A DNA stretch of 64,000 bases from Motilibacter deserti (GCF_011250635.1 NZ_JAANNP010000001.1:900933-964932), one strand, 5' to 3'; positions 42,243 to 51,089 are shown, counted from the first letter of the stretch. Made by a program: numbers and translations. The notes: generated by a model from the letters alone, not told the origin.

Positions 42243-42306
42243 CTGCGCGCGCCCTGCCCGCACGGTGCCCCCGGGGCGCGCCGCACCCGAGGGGTGCGCG
42301 CGCCCG

Positions 42307-43797
42307 TCACGGGGTAGAGCCGTCGACCCCCGCCGGTGATACGGGCACGGACACATCGACCGTGGCGACGGTGCCCCCGCCCTCCCCCGGCGCCATCGTG
42401 AGCGTCCCGCCGAGCTCGGTCCTGACCAGCCCGGTCACGATCCGCAGCCCGAGGTTGGCCGAGGCGTCGAGCGAGAACCCCTCCGGCAGCCCGGGCCCGT
42501 TGTCCTGGACGGTAACCCGCAGGGACGCCCCGCGCCGGCGGGCGGCCATCTCCACGTCGCCGCCGCCTCGCGGCCCGCAGCCGTGCTCGACCGCGTTCGC
42601 GAGCAGCTCGGTCAGCACCAGCGCCAGCGGCGTCGCGACCTCGGCGGGCAGCACGCCGAACTCCCCGGTGCGGCGCAGTCGCACGGGTGCGCCCGCCGTC
42701 GCGACCTCCACGACCCCGGACGCGAGCCGTCCGGCGACCTCGTCGAAGGCCACCTGCCCGTCGGCCGAGCGCGACAGCGTCTCGTGCACGACCGCGATCG
42801 ACCCGACCCGGGAGACCGCCTCGTTCAGCGCAGCACGGGCCTCCTCGGCCTGCACCCGGCGCGCCTGCAGCCGCAGCAGCGCCGCGACGGTCTGCAGGTT
42901 GTTCTTCACCCGGTGGTGGATCTCGCGGATGGTCGCGTCCTTGGAGAGCAGCTCCTGCTCGCGGCGGCGCAGCTCGGACACCTCCCGGACGAGGACGAGC
43001 GCGCCCACCCGGGTGCCGCGCGCCAGCAGCGGGATCGCCCGCAGCAGCACGACCGTCCCGTTGACCGCCACCTCGCCCCACCGGTGCGACCGTCCGCCGA
43101 CCACGCTCTCCAGCGCCTCGTCGACCGGCTCCTGGTGCGGGGCCAGCGCGGCGGTGGCCCGGCCGAGGTGGGCACCGACCAGGTCCGCGGTGACGCCGAG
43201 CCTGCGGTAGGCCGACAGCGCGTTGGGGCTCGCGTAGGTCACGTAGCCGTCGGGGTCGAGCCGGAGCAGCCCGTCGCCGACCCGCGGCGAGGACGCGCCG
43301 TCGCCCTCCCCGCCGAGCGGGAAGCACCCCTCCGCGATCATCCGCGCGAGGTCGTTCGCGCAGCGCAGGTAGGTCAGCTCCAGCCGGCTCGGCGTCCTGG
43401 CCGTGGCCAGGTTGGTGTGCCGGGTGATCACGCCGATCACACGGCCGCCGCGCATCACCGGCACGGTCTCCTCGCGCACCGGCACGTCGGCCCGCCATTC
43501 GGGGTCGCGCTCGCGGCAGATCCGCCCCTCGTCGTACGCGGTGTCCACCTGGGTGCGGCAGCCGCGCGGCAGCACGTCCCCGACCACGTCGTCGACGAGC
43601 AGCGTCGGCCCCGTCGTCGGGCGCATCTGGGCGACCGCGACGTACGCACTGGCGTCGGAGTAGGGCACCCACAGCACCAGGTCGGCGAACGAGAGGTCGG
43701 CGAGCAGCTGCCAGTCCGCGATGAGCGCCTGCAGGTGGTCGAGGTCGGCCTCGTCGAGCGCCGTCCGCTCGCGGGCCAGGTCCGTCAACGTCGGCAC
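42307..43797 (-). CDS. PdtaS-type sensor histidine kinase (GAF/PAS/HisKA_2/HATPase)
   Basis: The product is 496 residues with no membrane helix, so it is cytoplasmic. A GAF-like N-terminal domain (about 1-140, LLADLSFADLVLWVPYSD) is followed by a PAS-like domain (about 165-275, LLRLDPDGYVTYASPNALSAYRRLG). The HisKA_2 H-box is TIREIHHRVKNNLQTVAALLRLQARR (about 285-310), and a HATPase_c domain with ELLANAVEHG, DNGPGLPEGF and GLRIVTGLV follows. This layout matches PdtaS, which works with PdtaR, an ANTAR-type RNA-binding regulator. No PdtaR gene is in the window. I start at GTG 43797, which has no good ribosome site; the longer open frame overlaps the next gene. Confidence 0.87.
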   Translation of the reverse strand: MPTLTDLARERTALDEADLDHLQALIADWQLLADLSFADLVLWVPYSDASAYVAVAQMRPTTGPTLLVDDVVGDVLPRGCRTQVDTAYDEGRICRERDPEWRADVPVREETVPVMRGGRVIGVITRHTNLATARTPSRLELTYLRCANDLARMIAEGCFPLGGEGDGASSPRVGDGLLRLDPDGYVTYASPNALSAYRRLGVTADLVGAHLGRATAALAPHQEPVDEALESVVGGRSHRWGEVAVNGTVVLLRAIPLLARGTRVGALVLVREVSELRRREQELLSKDATIREIHHRVKNNLQTVAALLRLQARRVQAEEARAALNEAVSRVGSIAVVHETLSRSADGQVAFDEVAGRLASGVVEVATAGAPVRLRRTGEFGVLPAEVATPLALVLTELLANAVEHGCGPRGGGDVEMAARRRGASLRVTVQDNGPGLPEGFSLDASANLGLRIVTGLVRTELGGTLTMAPGEGGGTVATVDVSVPVSPAGVDGSTP

Positions 43798-43919
43798 GGG
43801 AAGGAGATTACGTGCTCGACGCGCGCCCGCCGCCGCCCAGCGGTGTGGCTGTGGACGGCGCCAGGGCTGTGGACGAGCGCGCTGCCCGGGGCCGCCGTCG
43901 GCGGCGTGACCGCGGCGGG

Positions 43920-44276
43920 TCAGGCGGCCGGCGGTGCGAAGACGCAGAACTCGTTGCCCTCGGGGTCCGCGAGCACCACCCAGTCCTCCTCCGGGACCGC
44001 GCCCTCCTCGCGCAGCACGGTGGCGCCGTGGGCGACGATCTCGCGCCAGTCGCCCTCGACGTCCAGGTGGACCCTGTCCTTCACGGTCTTCGGCTCCGGG
44101 ACCTGGTTGAACCACAACCCCGGTCCCGCGGCGCCCGTCGGCGGCACCAGCGGCACCGCCTTCCACCCCGGGCGCGCGTCCTCGCGGACGTGGTAGCCCA
44201 GCAACGGAGCCCACCACTGCGCCAGGGCATACGCGTCCCCGGCGTCGATGCAGACGTCCAGCAGTCTCCCTCGCAC
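43920..44276 (-). CDS. VOC-family (glyoxalase/bleomycin-resistance-like) protein
   Basis: The product is 118 residues. It has the paired beta-alpha-beta-beta-beta modules of the vicinal oxygen chelate fold: LLDVCIDAGDAYALAQWWAPLLGYHVRED and then RVHLDVEGDWREIVAHGATVL, ending VVLADPEGNEFCVF (typical 'DPEGNEFC'). Substrate and metal use are unknown; the group includes glyoxalases and resistance proteins. The GTG at 44276 has GAGGGGGG about 9 bases upstream. The gene is the last of a leftward run but is separated by 25 bases from the preceding stop. Confidence 0.83.
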   Translation of the reverse strand: MRGRLLDVCIDAGDAYALAQWWAPLLGYHVREDARPGWKAVPLVPPTGAAGPGLWFNQVPEPKTVKDRVHLDVEGDWREIVAHGATVLREEGAVPEEDWVVLADPEGNEFCVFAPPAA

Positions 44277-44301
44277 CGTGTCCCCCCTCGTCGCTCTCGG
44301 C

Positions 44302-44820
44302 CTACGTGCCCAGCAGGCCGCCGATCAGCCCCTCGACCTCCTGGGTGGCATACCAGAGCAGCTCGTGGCCCTCCACCTGCTCGACCGTGAAGGCGGCGTC
44401 CCCGTCACCGGCCCGCGCGGCCGGCAGGGCCTGCAGGGCCGCCCGCACGTCCGGCTCGGCCTCCGCGTCGTCCACGTGGACGCTGGCGATCCTGGCCAGC
44501 GGGACCGCCGCGCCCAGCCGCACCCCGCCGCGGCCGAGCGCCGCGTCCGGCTGCACGCTCGCGTCCGGCACGTCCGCGGCGACGACCACGCGGCGCGCGG
44601 CCGAGGCGGCGCCGGCGGACGTCTCGGCCTGCAGCCGCTCGAGCGAGGCCGCCGCCGCGAGGTCCGAGGCCGCGTACTCCAGCTCCTCCTCGTCGCCCTC
44701 GGCGTACCACTCGCGCAGCGCCGGTGTCACCGCGAAGGCCACGAGCGGCGGCGGGCCGACCTCGCGCTGCTCGAGGAGCGCGGCGAGGCCACGCGGGGTC
44801 GAGGGCAGGTAGACCCGCAC
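44302..44820 (-). CDS. DUF6912-like actinobacterial protein of unknown function
   Basis: The product is 172 residues with no signal peptide. It begins MRVYLPSTPRGLAALL (about 2-16) and has 'AVTPALREWYAEGDEEELEYAASDLAAAASLERL', a pattern I recall from an actinobacterial domain of unknown function. It continues 'RRVVVAADVP...ARIASVHVDDAEAEPDVRAALQAL' and ends 'HELLWYATQEVEGLIGGLL'. It starts with GTG directly after the stop of the upstream patatin gene (0-base gap), so the pair is likely co-transcribed. No biochemical role is known to me. Confidence 0.65.
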   Translation of the reverse strand: MRVYLPSTPRGLAALLEQREVGPPPLVAFAVTPALREWYAEGDEEELEYAASDLAAAASLERLQAETSAGAASAARRVVVAADVPDASVQPDAALGRGGVRLGAAVPLARIASVHVDDAEAEPDVRAALQALPAARAGDGDAAFTVEQVEGHELLWYATQEVEGLIGGLLGT

Positions 44821-45873
44821 CTACGCCACCTCCTGGGTCGCCGGCAGGCACTGGCGGCGCAGCGCGGCCGCGGTCGTGCGGAGACTGGTCTCGAGCACCC
44901 GGACGCGCCGGGCCGGGTCCATGAGGTTCGCGCCCATGGCCTGCAGGTCCTGCGGGCCGGGCGTGACCAGGACGACCCGGGTGCCCCCGGCGGCCACGGC
45001 CCGCGCCTCGGCGAGCACGCGGCGCGTCACCCGGCGGCGCCAGAGCCGCTCGGCCTTCTCCAGCCGGCCCGTCGGCCGGTCCGGCTGGGTCGAGGCGAGC
45101 GGCGCCACGACGTACAGCTCGTCGAGGCCGAGGCCGGCGAACAGGTCCACGCTCACCGCCGAGCGCAGCCCGCCGTCGACGTAGTCGCGCCCGTCGATCC
45201 GCACCGGCGCGAACCACAGCGGCGCCGTGCACGACGCCTCGACCGCGCGCCCGAGCGACACCTGTGGAGCGCCCTCGCGGCCGAACACGACCCGCTCCCC
45301 GGTGGCGAAGTCCACCGCGGGGATCCAGACCGGCCTCGGCGCCCACGCACCCTTCCCGACCATGGCGTCGACGGCGCCCCGCAGCGCGGCGAGGCTCCCG
45401 CGCCCGCGCGGCGCCGCCGCCCACAGCGCCGTCACCCAGGGCACCTCGCCGCGGTGGCGTACGGCCCGCGCGAGCAGGGCGGGGGATGCGGGCATGCGCC
45501 CGGGGCGGGCCGGGCGGGCGCCCCCGGTGCCGGTCTCGTGGTCCCAGACGACCGTCAGCCCCTCCGGCAGCGGGAGGCCGAGGTGGAAGTCGCGCAACTG
45601 CTCCGCGCTCACCCCGGCGGCCAGCGTCGCCGCGACGACCGAGCCCGCGGAGGTCCCGACGAGCACCTCCGCCTCGCGCGCGTCCACGCCCAGCACCTCG
45701 GACAGGGCGCAGAGCGCGCCGACCTCCCACGCAGCGCCGAGCACGCCTCCGGCGCCCAGCGCGATGCCCCGGCGCACGCCCAACTCCGCCTCCTGCGTCC
45801 CCACGGTCCCGACCTCCGCCCCCGACCCGACGGCCGCTGCGGGCACGGACTCGCTGCGCTGCTCGTCGAGCAC
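44821..45873 (-). CDS. patatin-like phospholipase (RssA/NTE type)
   Basis: The product is about 350 residues. It has the patatin features: glycine-rich oxyanion loop GIALGAGGVLGAAWEVGAL, nucleophile elbow VGTSAGS (GxSxG) and the DGG dyad in VDGGLRSAVSVDLF. It should hydrolyse acyl esters of lipids by a Ser-Asp dyad. I chose GTG at 45873, with GGAAGG 10 bases upstream; the open frame continues to 45990 but the extension would overlap the divergent gene's ribosome site. It is divergent from the cupredoxin gene and is followed directly by the DUF6912-like gene. Confidence 0.85.
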   Translation of the reverse strand: MLDEQRSESVPAAAVGSGAEVGTVGTQEAELGVRRGIALGAGGVLGAAWEVGALCALSEVLGVDAREAEVLVGTSAGSVVAATLAAGVSAEQLRDFHLGLPLPEGLTVVWDHETGTGGARPARPGRMPASPALLARAVRHRGEVPWVTALWAAAPRGRGSLAALRGAVDAMVGKGAWAPRPVWIPAVDFATGERVVFGREGAPQVSLGRAVEASCTAPLWFAPVRIDGRDYVDGGLRSAVSVDLFAGLGLDELYVVAPLASTQPDRPTGRLEKAERLWRRRVTRRVLAEARAVAAGGTRVVLVTPGPQDLQAMGANLMDPARRVRVLETSLRTTAAALRRQCLPATQEVA

Positions 45874-45974
45874 TCGTCGAGCACCTTCCGGGGCGGCTGC
45901 GTCATGCTGCCACGCCAGGTGCGCCCAGGCCGCATAGCCTTGGCCCCGCCGAGCCGATCGAAGGAGAACGTCCC

Positions 45975-46553
45975 GTGCGAGTGCGAGCACGCCTGTCCGC
46001 CGTCCTGGTCGCCCCCGCGTGCGCGCTCGCGCTAGCGGCCTGCGGCGGCGGGTCCGACGGCGAGCAGCCGCTCGCCGACACGGCGCCCTCCCCGACCGCG
46101 CCGACGGCCTCCGCCCCGACGCTCAGCCCCTCGCCCGTCCCCTCGCCCTCGGCGCCCGCGGCCGGCACCTCCGCCCCCGCGGCGACCTCCGGCTCGACGA
46201 CCCCGCGCAGCACCCCCACGTACGCCACCCCCTCGGCGCCGGTCACCGTCTCGCCGACGCCCTCGGGCGACGCCGCCGCCGCGGACGACCTGGTGCGCGA
46301 GGTCAAGGTCACGGTCGCCGGCGGCAAGGTCACGCCGCCGCCGAGCCACGTCGACGTCACCAAGGGCACCGTCGTCCGCATCATCGTGACGAGCGACGTG
46401 GCCGACGAGATGCACGTCCACGGCTACGACCTCGAGGGCGAGCTGCCCGCCGGCCAGCCCGGGAGCGTGGAGTTCACCGCGAACCGGACCGGCAGCTTCG
46501 AGGTCGAGACCCACGAGTCGGGCCTGCTGCTGTTCCAGCTGCTCGTCAAGTGA
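45975..46553 (+). CDS. lipoprotein with cupredoxin-like domain
   Basis: The product is 192 residues. The lipobox LALAACGGG gives a lipid-anchored Cys near residue 20. A long Pro/Ser/Thr/Ala linker (about 28-105) spans the wall. The C-terminal domain (about 108-192) has the cupredoxin-like strands VREVKVTVAGGKVTPPPSHVDVTKGTVVRIIVTSDVADEMHVHGYDLEGEL and FEVETHESGLLLFQLLV. His residues in MHVHGYD and ETHESG could bind copper, though the usual Cys ligand is missing. AAGGAG lies 8 bases before the GTG at 45975. Its stop overlaps the start of the next gene (GTGA, 46550-46553), so the two work together. Confidence 0.8.
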   Translation: MRVRARLSAVLVAPACALALAACGGGSDGEQPLADTAPSPTAPTASAPTLSPSPVPSPSAPAAGTSAPAATSGSTTPRSTPTYATPSAPVTVSPTPSGDAAAADDLVREVKVTVAGGKVTPPPSHVDVTKGTVVRIIVTSDVADEMHVHGYDLEGELPAGQPGSVEFTANRTGSFEVETHESGLLLFQLLVK

Positions 46554-47929
46554 CGGGGCCGGCTGCGGGCACCGCGCTGCTGCCTCCGGGTGCGGACGCC
46601 GTGCTGGCGCACGGCATCGGCGGCCGGCAGGACCTGCCCATCCCGTTCTCGTACGCCCTCACCGGCGCCGCGCTCGCGCTCGTCCTGTCCTTCGTGCTGC
46701 TCGGCGTCCTCTGGCGCAACCCCAAGCTGACCGGTGAGCGCGCCGGCCGGCCGCTGCCCGACGGCCTCGCCCGCGTGCTCGACTCGCCGGCTTTCGCCTG
46801 GACGCTGCGCATCGTCGGGCTCGTGGTCAGCGGGTGGTTCGCAACGTCGCTGCTGTTCGGCAAGGACATCGCGACCAACCCGGCGCCCTACGCGATCTTC
46901 ATCCTGCTCTGGGTCGGCATCGTCCCGCTGTCGGTGCTGTTCGGCCCGGTCTGGCGCTACCTCAACCCATTGCGCACGCTGCACGCGCTGCTCGCCGCGG
47001 CCATGCGGACCAGGCCCGAGGACGGGCTCTACCCGCTCTCCCCGCGCGTCGCGTACTGGCCGGCGGCCGTCGGGCTGTTCGCGTTCGTCTGGCTCGAGCT
47101 GGTCGCGCCCGACCGCGCCACGCTCCCCGTGCTGCGCGCTTGGGTGGCGGCGTACGCCGGCGTGCACCTGATCTGCGCGGCGGTCTTCGGCTCGCGGTGG
47201 TTCGACCGCGGCGACGCGTTCGAGGTCTACTCCGCGTTCTTCGGCAAGCTCAGCCCGCTCGGGCGGCGCGACGACGGCCGGCTGGTGCTGCGCAACCCGC
47301 TCGACGGCATGGCATCGCTGCGCCCGGCTCCCGGTCTGGTCGCCGTCGTCGCCGTGATGCTCGGCTCGACCGCGTGGGACTCCTACTCCGGATCCACCCG
47401 CTGGGTGTCCTACGCCCAGCAGGCCGAGCACCGAACGCTCGTCGGCACGCTCGGACTGCTCGCCGCCGTCGTCCTCGTCGGGCTCGTGCTCGTCGCCGCG
47501 GCGCTGCTCGCCGGCAGGCTCGGCCACGTGGCCGGCTCCGGCCGCGAGCGCGTGCCGCTGTGGCAGATGCCCGGCGAGTTCGCGCACACGATCGTGCCGA
47601 TCGCGCTGGGCTACGTCGTCGCGCACTACTACTCGCTCTTCGTCCTCGAGGGCCAGCGCGCCGTCATCCTGGCCACCGACCCGCTGCAGACCGGGGCGGA
47701 CTACCTCGGCCTGCGCGACGCCAGCATCCAGGCCTCGTTCATCACCCCGACGAGCGTCTCGGTGCTGCAGGTCGTCGCGGTCGTCACCGGCCACATCCTC
47801 GGCGTCGTGCTGGCCCACGACCGCGGCGTACGCCTCTTCCCGCACGCGCGCGCGGTCGCCGGTCAGCTGCCGCTGCTCGTCGTCATGGTCGGCTACACCT
47901 GCGCCGGCCTGGCGCTGCTGCTCGAGTAG
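46550..47929 (+). CDS. multi-pass membrane protein coupled to the cupredoxin lipoprotein
   Basis: The product is 459 residues with about 11 hydrophobic segments. Early ones include YALTGAALALVLSFVLLGVLW and APYAIFILLWVGIVPLSVLFGPVW, later ones VGTLGLLAAVVLVGLVLVAAALL and LLVVMVGYTCAGLALLL. It contains 'WRYLNPLRTLH' and 'GEFAHTIVPIALGYVVAHYYSLFVLEG' with potential metal ligands (H, H). I cannot name a characterised transporter family. The GTG start overlaps the cupredoxin stop by 4 bases, implying a shared metal- or redox-related function in the membrane. The gene is convergent with the CpaE-like gene at 18 bases. Confidence 0.7.
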   Translation: MTGPAAGTALLPPGADAVLAHGIGGRQDLPIPFSYALTGAALALVLSFVLLGVLWRNPKLTGERAGRPLPDGLARVLDSPAFAWTLRIVGLVVSGWFATSLLFGKDIATNPAPYAIFILLWVGIVPLSVLFGPVWRYLNPLRTLHALLAAAMRTRPEDGLYPLSPRVAYWPAAVGLFAFVWLELVAPDRATLPVLRAWVAAYAGVHLICAAVFGSRWFDRGDAFEVYSAFFGKLSPLGRRDDGRLVLRNPLDGMASLRPAPGLVAVVAVMLGSTAWDSYSGSTRWVSYAQQAEHRTLVGTLGLLAAVVLVGLVLVAAALLAGRLGHVAGSGRERVPLWQMPGEFAHTIVPIALGYVVAHYYSLFVLEGQRAVILATDPLQTGADYLGLRDASIQASFITPTSVSVLQVVAVVTGHILGVVLAHDRGVRLFPHARAVAGQLPLLVVMVGYTCAGLALLLE

Positions 47930-47947
47930 TCGCCCCGCGGCCCCGGG

Positions 47948-49267
47948 TCAGGCCGGCCGGCGCCTGCGCAGCCGCCGTCGCTCCGGCTCGGCCTTCCCGA
48001 CCAGCTGCGCCGCCAGCCGCTTCAGCGGGGCGCGCGCGGGCGAGCCCGGCGCCATGTCGGCGAGGACGCGGCCGGTGAGCAGCGCGCTGTCGAACGCCGA
48101 CCGGTCCTCGGGGACGAAGACGCAGTCGCGAAGCCCGGCGTAGCGCTCGAGCGCCTCGGCCAGCTGGCGCTCGGGGTCCGGGCCGACCGGGGCACGGCGC
48201 ACGCGGTTGACGACGACGCGAAGCTCGGCGCCGGGCACGAGGTCGCGCAGGTCCGCCAGAGCGCGGACGAACCGCTGCACGCCGATCGCGTCCGCCGAGC
48301 AGACGGCGACGACGACGTCGGCGAGCTCGAGCGTCGTGAGGGTGGCGCCGTTGCGGCGGGGCGCCGCGGTGTCGAAGGAGAGCTCCTCGTCCTGCTCGAG
48401 GCAGAACCCGCAGTCGACCACCACCAGCCCGGCCAGCTGGCGCGCGAGCGCGTAGACCTGCTCGAGCCCGGCCGGGCGCAGCTCCGGCCAGCGGTGCGCG
48501 CGCGGGATGCCGGTGAGCACCCGGAGCCGTGGGTCCACCAGCGGGGCGACGCGGGCCAGGCCCTCGGCGTCCAGGCTGCCCGCCCCGGCCATGCGCGCTG
48601 CGGCCGCGAGGCCGGGCGACTCGTCGAGCAGGCCGAGGCACTGCGCGACCACCCCGCCGTAGACGTCGGCGTCCGCGAGCAGCGTCGTCGTGCCCGACCG
48701 GGCGGCCTCGCTCGCGAGCGTCACCGCCACGCTCGTCCGCCCGGGCGCTCCGGCCGGTCCCCACACTGCGACCAGCCGCCCGGGCCCCTCCGCCGGCTCC
48801 TCCGGAGCGTCGGTGCCCTCGTCGTCGCCGTCGGCGGGTGTCGCCGGCAGCGACCGCAGCGGCTCGGAGTACGCGAGGGCCGGGCGCGCCACGGCTCCCT
48901 CCCCCGCCGCGAGCTGCTGCACCGCGCGGGCGACAGCGGCCGTGACGGCAGCGGGGCCGGCGTCCACCGCGACCAGCACGTCGACGCCGAGGGCGCGCAG
49001 CCGCCGCTCCGCCTCCGCGTCTCCCGCGGGGACGACGCCGACAGCCGCGACCCCGGCGACCGCGAGCCGCGCCACCGCGTCGCGATCGAGCCGGCGCAGC
49101 TGGGCCGAGAGCAGCACGGCGGCACCCACGCCCGACGCGGCCGTGGCCAACAGGTCGGCGAGGTCCACGCAGCGCCGCACGACCGTGACGCCGGGCGCGT
49201 CGTCCAGCTGCGCCACGAGGCCGGCCTCCCAGGCCGCGCCGGGCAGCGCGGTCAGGACCTCGATCAC
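47948..49267 (-). CDS. CpaE/MinD-type P-loop ATPase
   Basis: The product is 439 residues. Residues 1-130 resemble a receiver-like domain without a clear phosphorylatable set. The C-terminal half is a MinD/ParA-like ATPase with a deviant P-loop VWGPAGAPGRTSVAVTLASEAA (about 160-181), then TTLLADADVYGGVVAQCLGL and VVVDCGFCLEQDE. This layout is that of CpaE, a localisation factor in Flp pilus systems. The other pilus genes (CpaF ATPase, TadB/C) are absent from the window. The ATG overlaps the stop of the upstream SAF protein (ATGA, 49264-49267), so the two are coupled. Confidence 0.75.
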   Translation of the reverse strand: MIEVLTALPGAAWEAGLVAQLDDAPGVTVVRRCVDLADLLATAASGVGAAVLLSAQLRRLDRDAVARLAVAGVAAVGVVPAGDAEAERRLRALGVDVLVAVDAGPAAVTAAVARAVQQLAAGEGAVARPALAYSEPLRSLPATPADGDDEGTDAPEEPAEGPGRLVAVWGPAGAPGRTSVAVTLASEAARSGTTTLLADADVYGGVVAQCLGLLDESPGLAAAARMAGAGSLDAEGLARVAPLVDPRLRVLTGIPRAHRWPELRPAGLEQVYALARQLAGLVVVDCGFCLEQDEELSFDTAAPRRNGATLTTLELADVVVAVCSADAIGVQRFVRALADLRDLVPGAELRVVVNRVRRAPVGPDPERQLAEALERYAGLRDCVFVPEDRSAFDSALLTGRVLADMAPGSPARAPLKRLAAQLVGKAEPERRRLRRRRPA

Positions 49268-49995
49268 GACCCGGCCCCGTCCTCGGCCGGCCCGGGCACC
49301 CGGACCAGCTGCACCGGCCCGGCCGCCGCCGCGCGCAGCAGCCGTCCCACGTCGGCCGCGGGGACCTGCAGCTGGACCGTCGCGCTGCCGCCGCCGCCGA
49401 ACGTGCTCCCGTCACCGCCGAGGCCCAGCACGGGGACGCCCTGCAGCACCGGAGCGAGGGGCACCGGACGGGCAGCAGCGCGGGCAGCCGGCACGTCCCG
49501 CGCCTGCGCCGAGCCCTCGTCCGGGACCTCTGCGGCCTGCGCCGCGGCGCCGTCGGCGTCCTCCTCCGACACGACGTAGACGTCGACCAGCGAGTGCTCG
49601 TCCAGCCCGACCACCGAGGCGGGCGTGACCGCCACCGGCACGGCCCGGTAGTCGCGCGCAGTGCCGCGCACGACGGCGGCGACGGGGAGCAGCTCGCCCT
49701 CGGCGACCGGCCGCGTCGCGAGCAGGCCCTCGGGGTCCACGCTCGCCGGGACGTACCGGTCGAGGCGGCCCTCGATGCGCACGCGTCGCGGCTCGAGGTC
49801 CGCCGCTGCGAGCGCGGCGTTCGCGGCGACGTCGTGCCGGACCGCCCACACGGCCACCGTGTCGTCGGCCGCTGCGACGACGCGGGCGCCGGCCACCACC
49901 GAGCCGAGGACGAGCAGGACGCCGACCACGAAGCGGGCGTCGAGCCACCGGGCGCGCGGCAGTCGGGCTGCGGAGGGAGCGGGCAGGTCCGCCAC
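49264..49995 (-). CDS. SAF-domain protein, CpaB/RcpC-like
   Basis: The product is 243 residues. One membrane helix (RFVVGVLLVLGSVVAGARVVAAA, about 23-45) is followed by an SAF-type beta domain: VWAVRHDVAANAALAAADLEPRRVRI, and 'RPVAEGELLPVAAVV'. These resemble pilus assembly protein CpaB. A flexible Ala-rich segment leads to 'VQLQVPAADVGRLLRAAAAGPVQLVRVPG'. GTG at 49995 has AGGAG about 9 bases upstream. It is co-directional and overlapping with the CpaE-like gene. A paired SAF and MinD-like gene without the rest of a pilus locus is common in actinobacteria and its role is unclear. Confidence 0.72.
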   Translation of the reverse strand: MADLPAPSAARLPRARWLDARFVVGVLLVLGSVVAGARVVAAADDTVAVWAVRHDVAANAALAAADLEPRRVRIEGRLDRYVPASVDPEGLLATRPVAEGELLPVAAVVRGTARDYRAVPVAVTPASVVGLDEHSLVDVYVVSEEDADGAAAQAAEVPDEGSAQARDVPAARAAARPVPLAPVLQGVPVLGLGGDGSTFGGGGSATVQLQVPAADVGRLLRAAAAGPVQLVRVPGPAEDGAGS

Positions 49996-50255
49996 GGAGG
50001 GGCTCCTCGGGTACGTGGTTGGTCGGGCTGTCGAGCACGGCTCACAGGGAGCGGCTCGGGAGGCGCTTCGTCCGCAAGGAGGCACCCGTCGAGGCCTCCT
50101 CGGCATGGTGCAGCAGCACCAGCCGGTGGCGTGCGCGCTGTCCACTGCCGGGTGACGCCCGGGAGGGTGACCGGGGACGCGGAACCACCCGCGAGGGAAC
50201 GCCAGGGTGTGGACAGCGCGGATCCCGGCCCGATCGCTGCCACACTGGACCGGCC

Positions 50256-50516
50256 ATGGCCGTGCAACGTCGCTTCCTGCAGCTCGCCGACGTCGCGGAG
50301 ATCCTCAACATCTCCGCGTCGCAGGCCTACGCCCTCGTCCGCAACGGGGAGCTGCCCGCGATCAAGATCGGCGGCCGCGGGCAGTGGCGCGTGGAGGCGA
50401 CCGTCCTCGAGTCCTACATCCAGCGGCTCTACGACGAGACCCGCGCGTTCGTCGACGCGCACCCGTTCGGCAACGGCGTCGAGGACGCGGTCGACGGGGC
50501 CGACGTCCGGGACTGA
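50256..50516 (+). CDS. excisionase/MerR-type helix-turn-helix DNA-binding protein
   Basis: The product is 86 residues. It is a winged helix-turn-helix of the HTH_17 group: RRFLQLADVAEILNISASQAYALVRNGELPAIKIGGRGQWRVEATVLESYIQRLYDETRAF. The helix-turn-helix is at about 10-31, the wing at 32-45. A short acidic tail follows. The group includes BldC-like developmental regulators and phage excisionases; here the conserved chromosomal context favours a regulator. The ATG at 50256 is the family-like start; the open frame reaches 50019 without coding character. No strong ribosome site is visible. Confidence 0.83.
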   Translation: MAVQRRFLQLADVAEILNISASQAYALVRNGELPAIKIGGRGQWRVEATVLESYIQRLYDETRAFVDAHPFGNGVEDAVDGADVRD

Positions 50517-50540
50517 ACCCTCGCCGGGCCGTAGGGCCGC

Positions 50541-51089
50541 TCAGCGCGCGCGGATGACGGCGAGCGCGGCGAACGGCACCGAGCGCACCCCGCGTGCCCG
50601 GGCGTCCCGCCCCTCGTCGACCGGGCCCTCGCTGCTGTCGACGAAGTCCGCCCCGACGCGGTCCAGCGTCCCCGTCCAGTCGGCGCCGTCCACGGTCGTC
50701 ACCCGCACCGTCGCCCGGTCGCGCACCAGCCCGCGCAGCGCCGTGCCCAGCGTCAAGCGCGCGGCCACGGACGCCGGCCGCGGCGGCCCCGCTGCTCGCC
50801 CACCGAGGCCCAGAACCGTGGTCACGGCCGACACCGGCACCAGGGCGTCCCGCCCGTCCTCCTGAAGCAGCAGCCAGTCCGGCCCCACGTCGACGAGCCG
50901 GCCGCGGACGCGCCCGGCCGCGCCGACGACGACCGTGAGGGACGACCCCACCGCAGCGCGCAGGCGGTCGACGAGGCGAACGCGGGCGAGCTCACGCCGT
51001 GTCCGGTCGGCCACCTCGGCCTGGTGCTCGGCGCGCTCGGCCTCCTCGAGCTGGGCCTCCAGGTCCGCGAAGAGCTCCTCCCATCGCAC
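50541..51089 (-). CDS. conserved actinobacterial protein of unknown function
   Basis: The product is 182 residues. An N-terminal coiled coil (WEELFADLEAQLEEAERAEHQAEVADRTRRELARVRLVDRL) precedes a small beta-barrel-like part (VGSSLTVVVGAAGRVRGRLVDVGPDWLLLQEDGRDALVPVSAVTTVLGL) that looks like an LSm/SH3-type fold, then a second similar part (TVRVTTVDGADWTGTLDRVGADFVDSS). I do not know its function. The GTG at 51089 has TAGGAA 6 bases upstream; a start at 51122 is less likely. It is divergent from the LysM gene. Confidence 0.65.
   Translation of the reverse strand: MRWEELFADLEAQLEEAERAEHQAEVADRTRRELARVRLVDRLRAAVGSSLTVVVGAAGRVRGRLVDVGPDWLLLQEDGRDALVPVSAVTTVLGLGGRAAGPPRPASVAARLTLGTALRGLVRDRATVRVTTVDGADWTGTLDRVGADFVDSSEGPVDEGRDARARGVRSVPFAALAVIRAR

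Larger units (their letters stand above)
41963..42306. other. 344-bp intergenic region between wblE and the sensor kinase
   Basis: This convergent spacer holds the wblE terminator (42062-42095) and a short tandem repeat: CGCGCTCGC occurs four times in 42206-42242, with one extra C before the last copy. I see no gene here; apparent ORFs across it are Arg-rich frame shadows. Confidence 0.5.
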
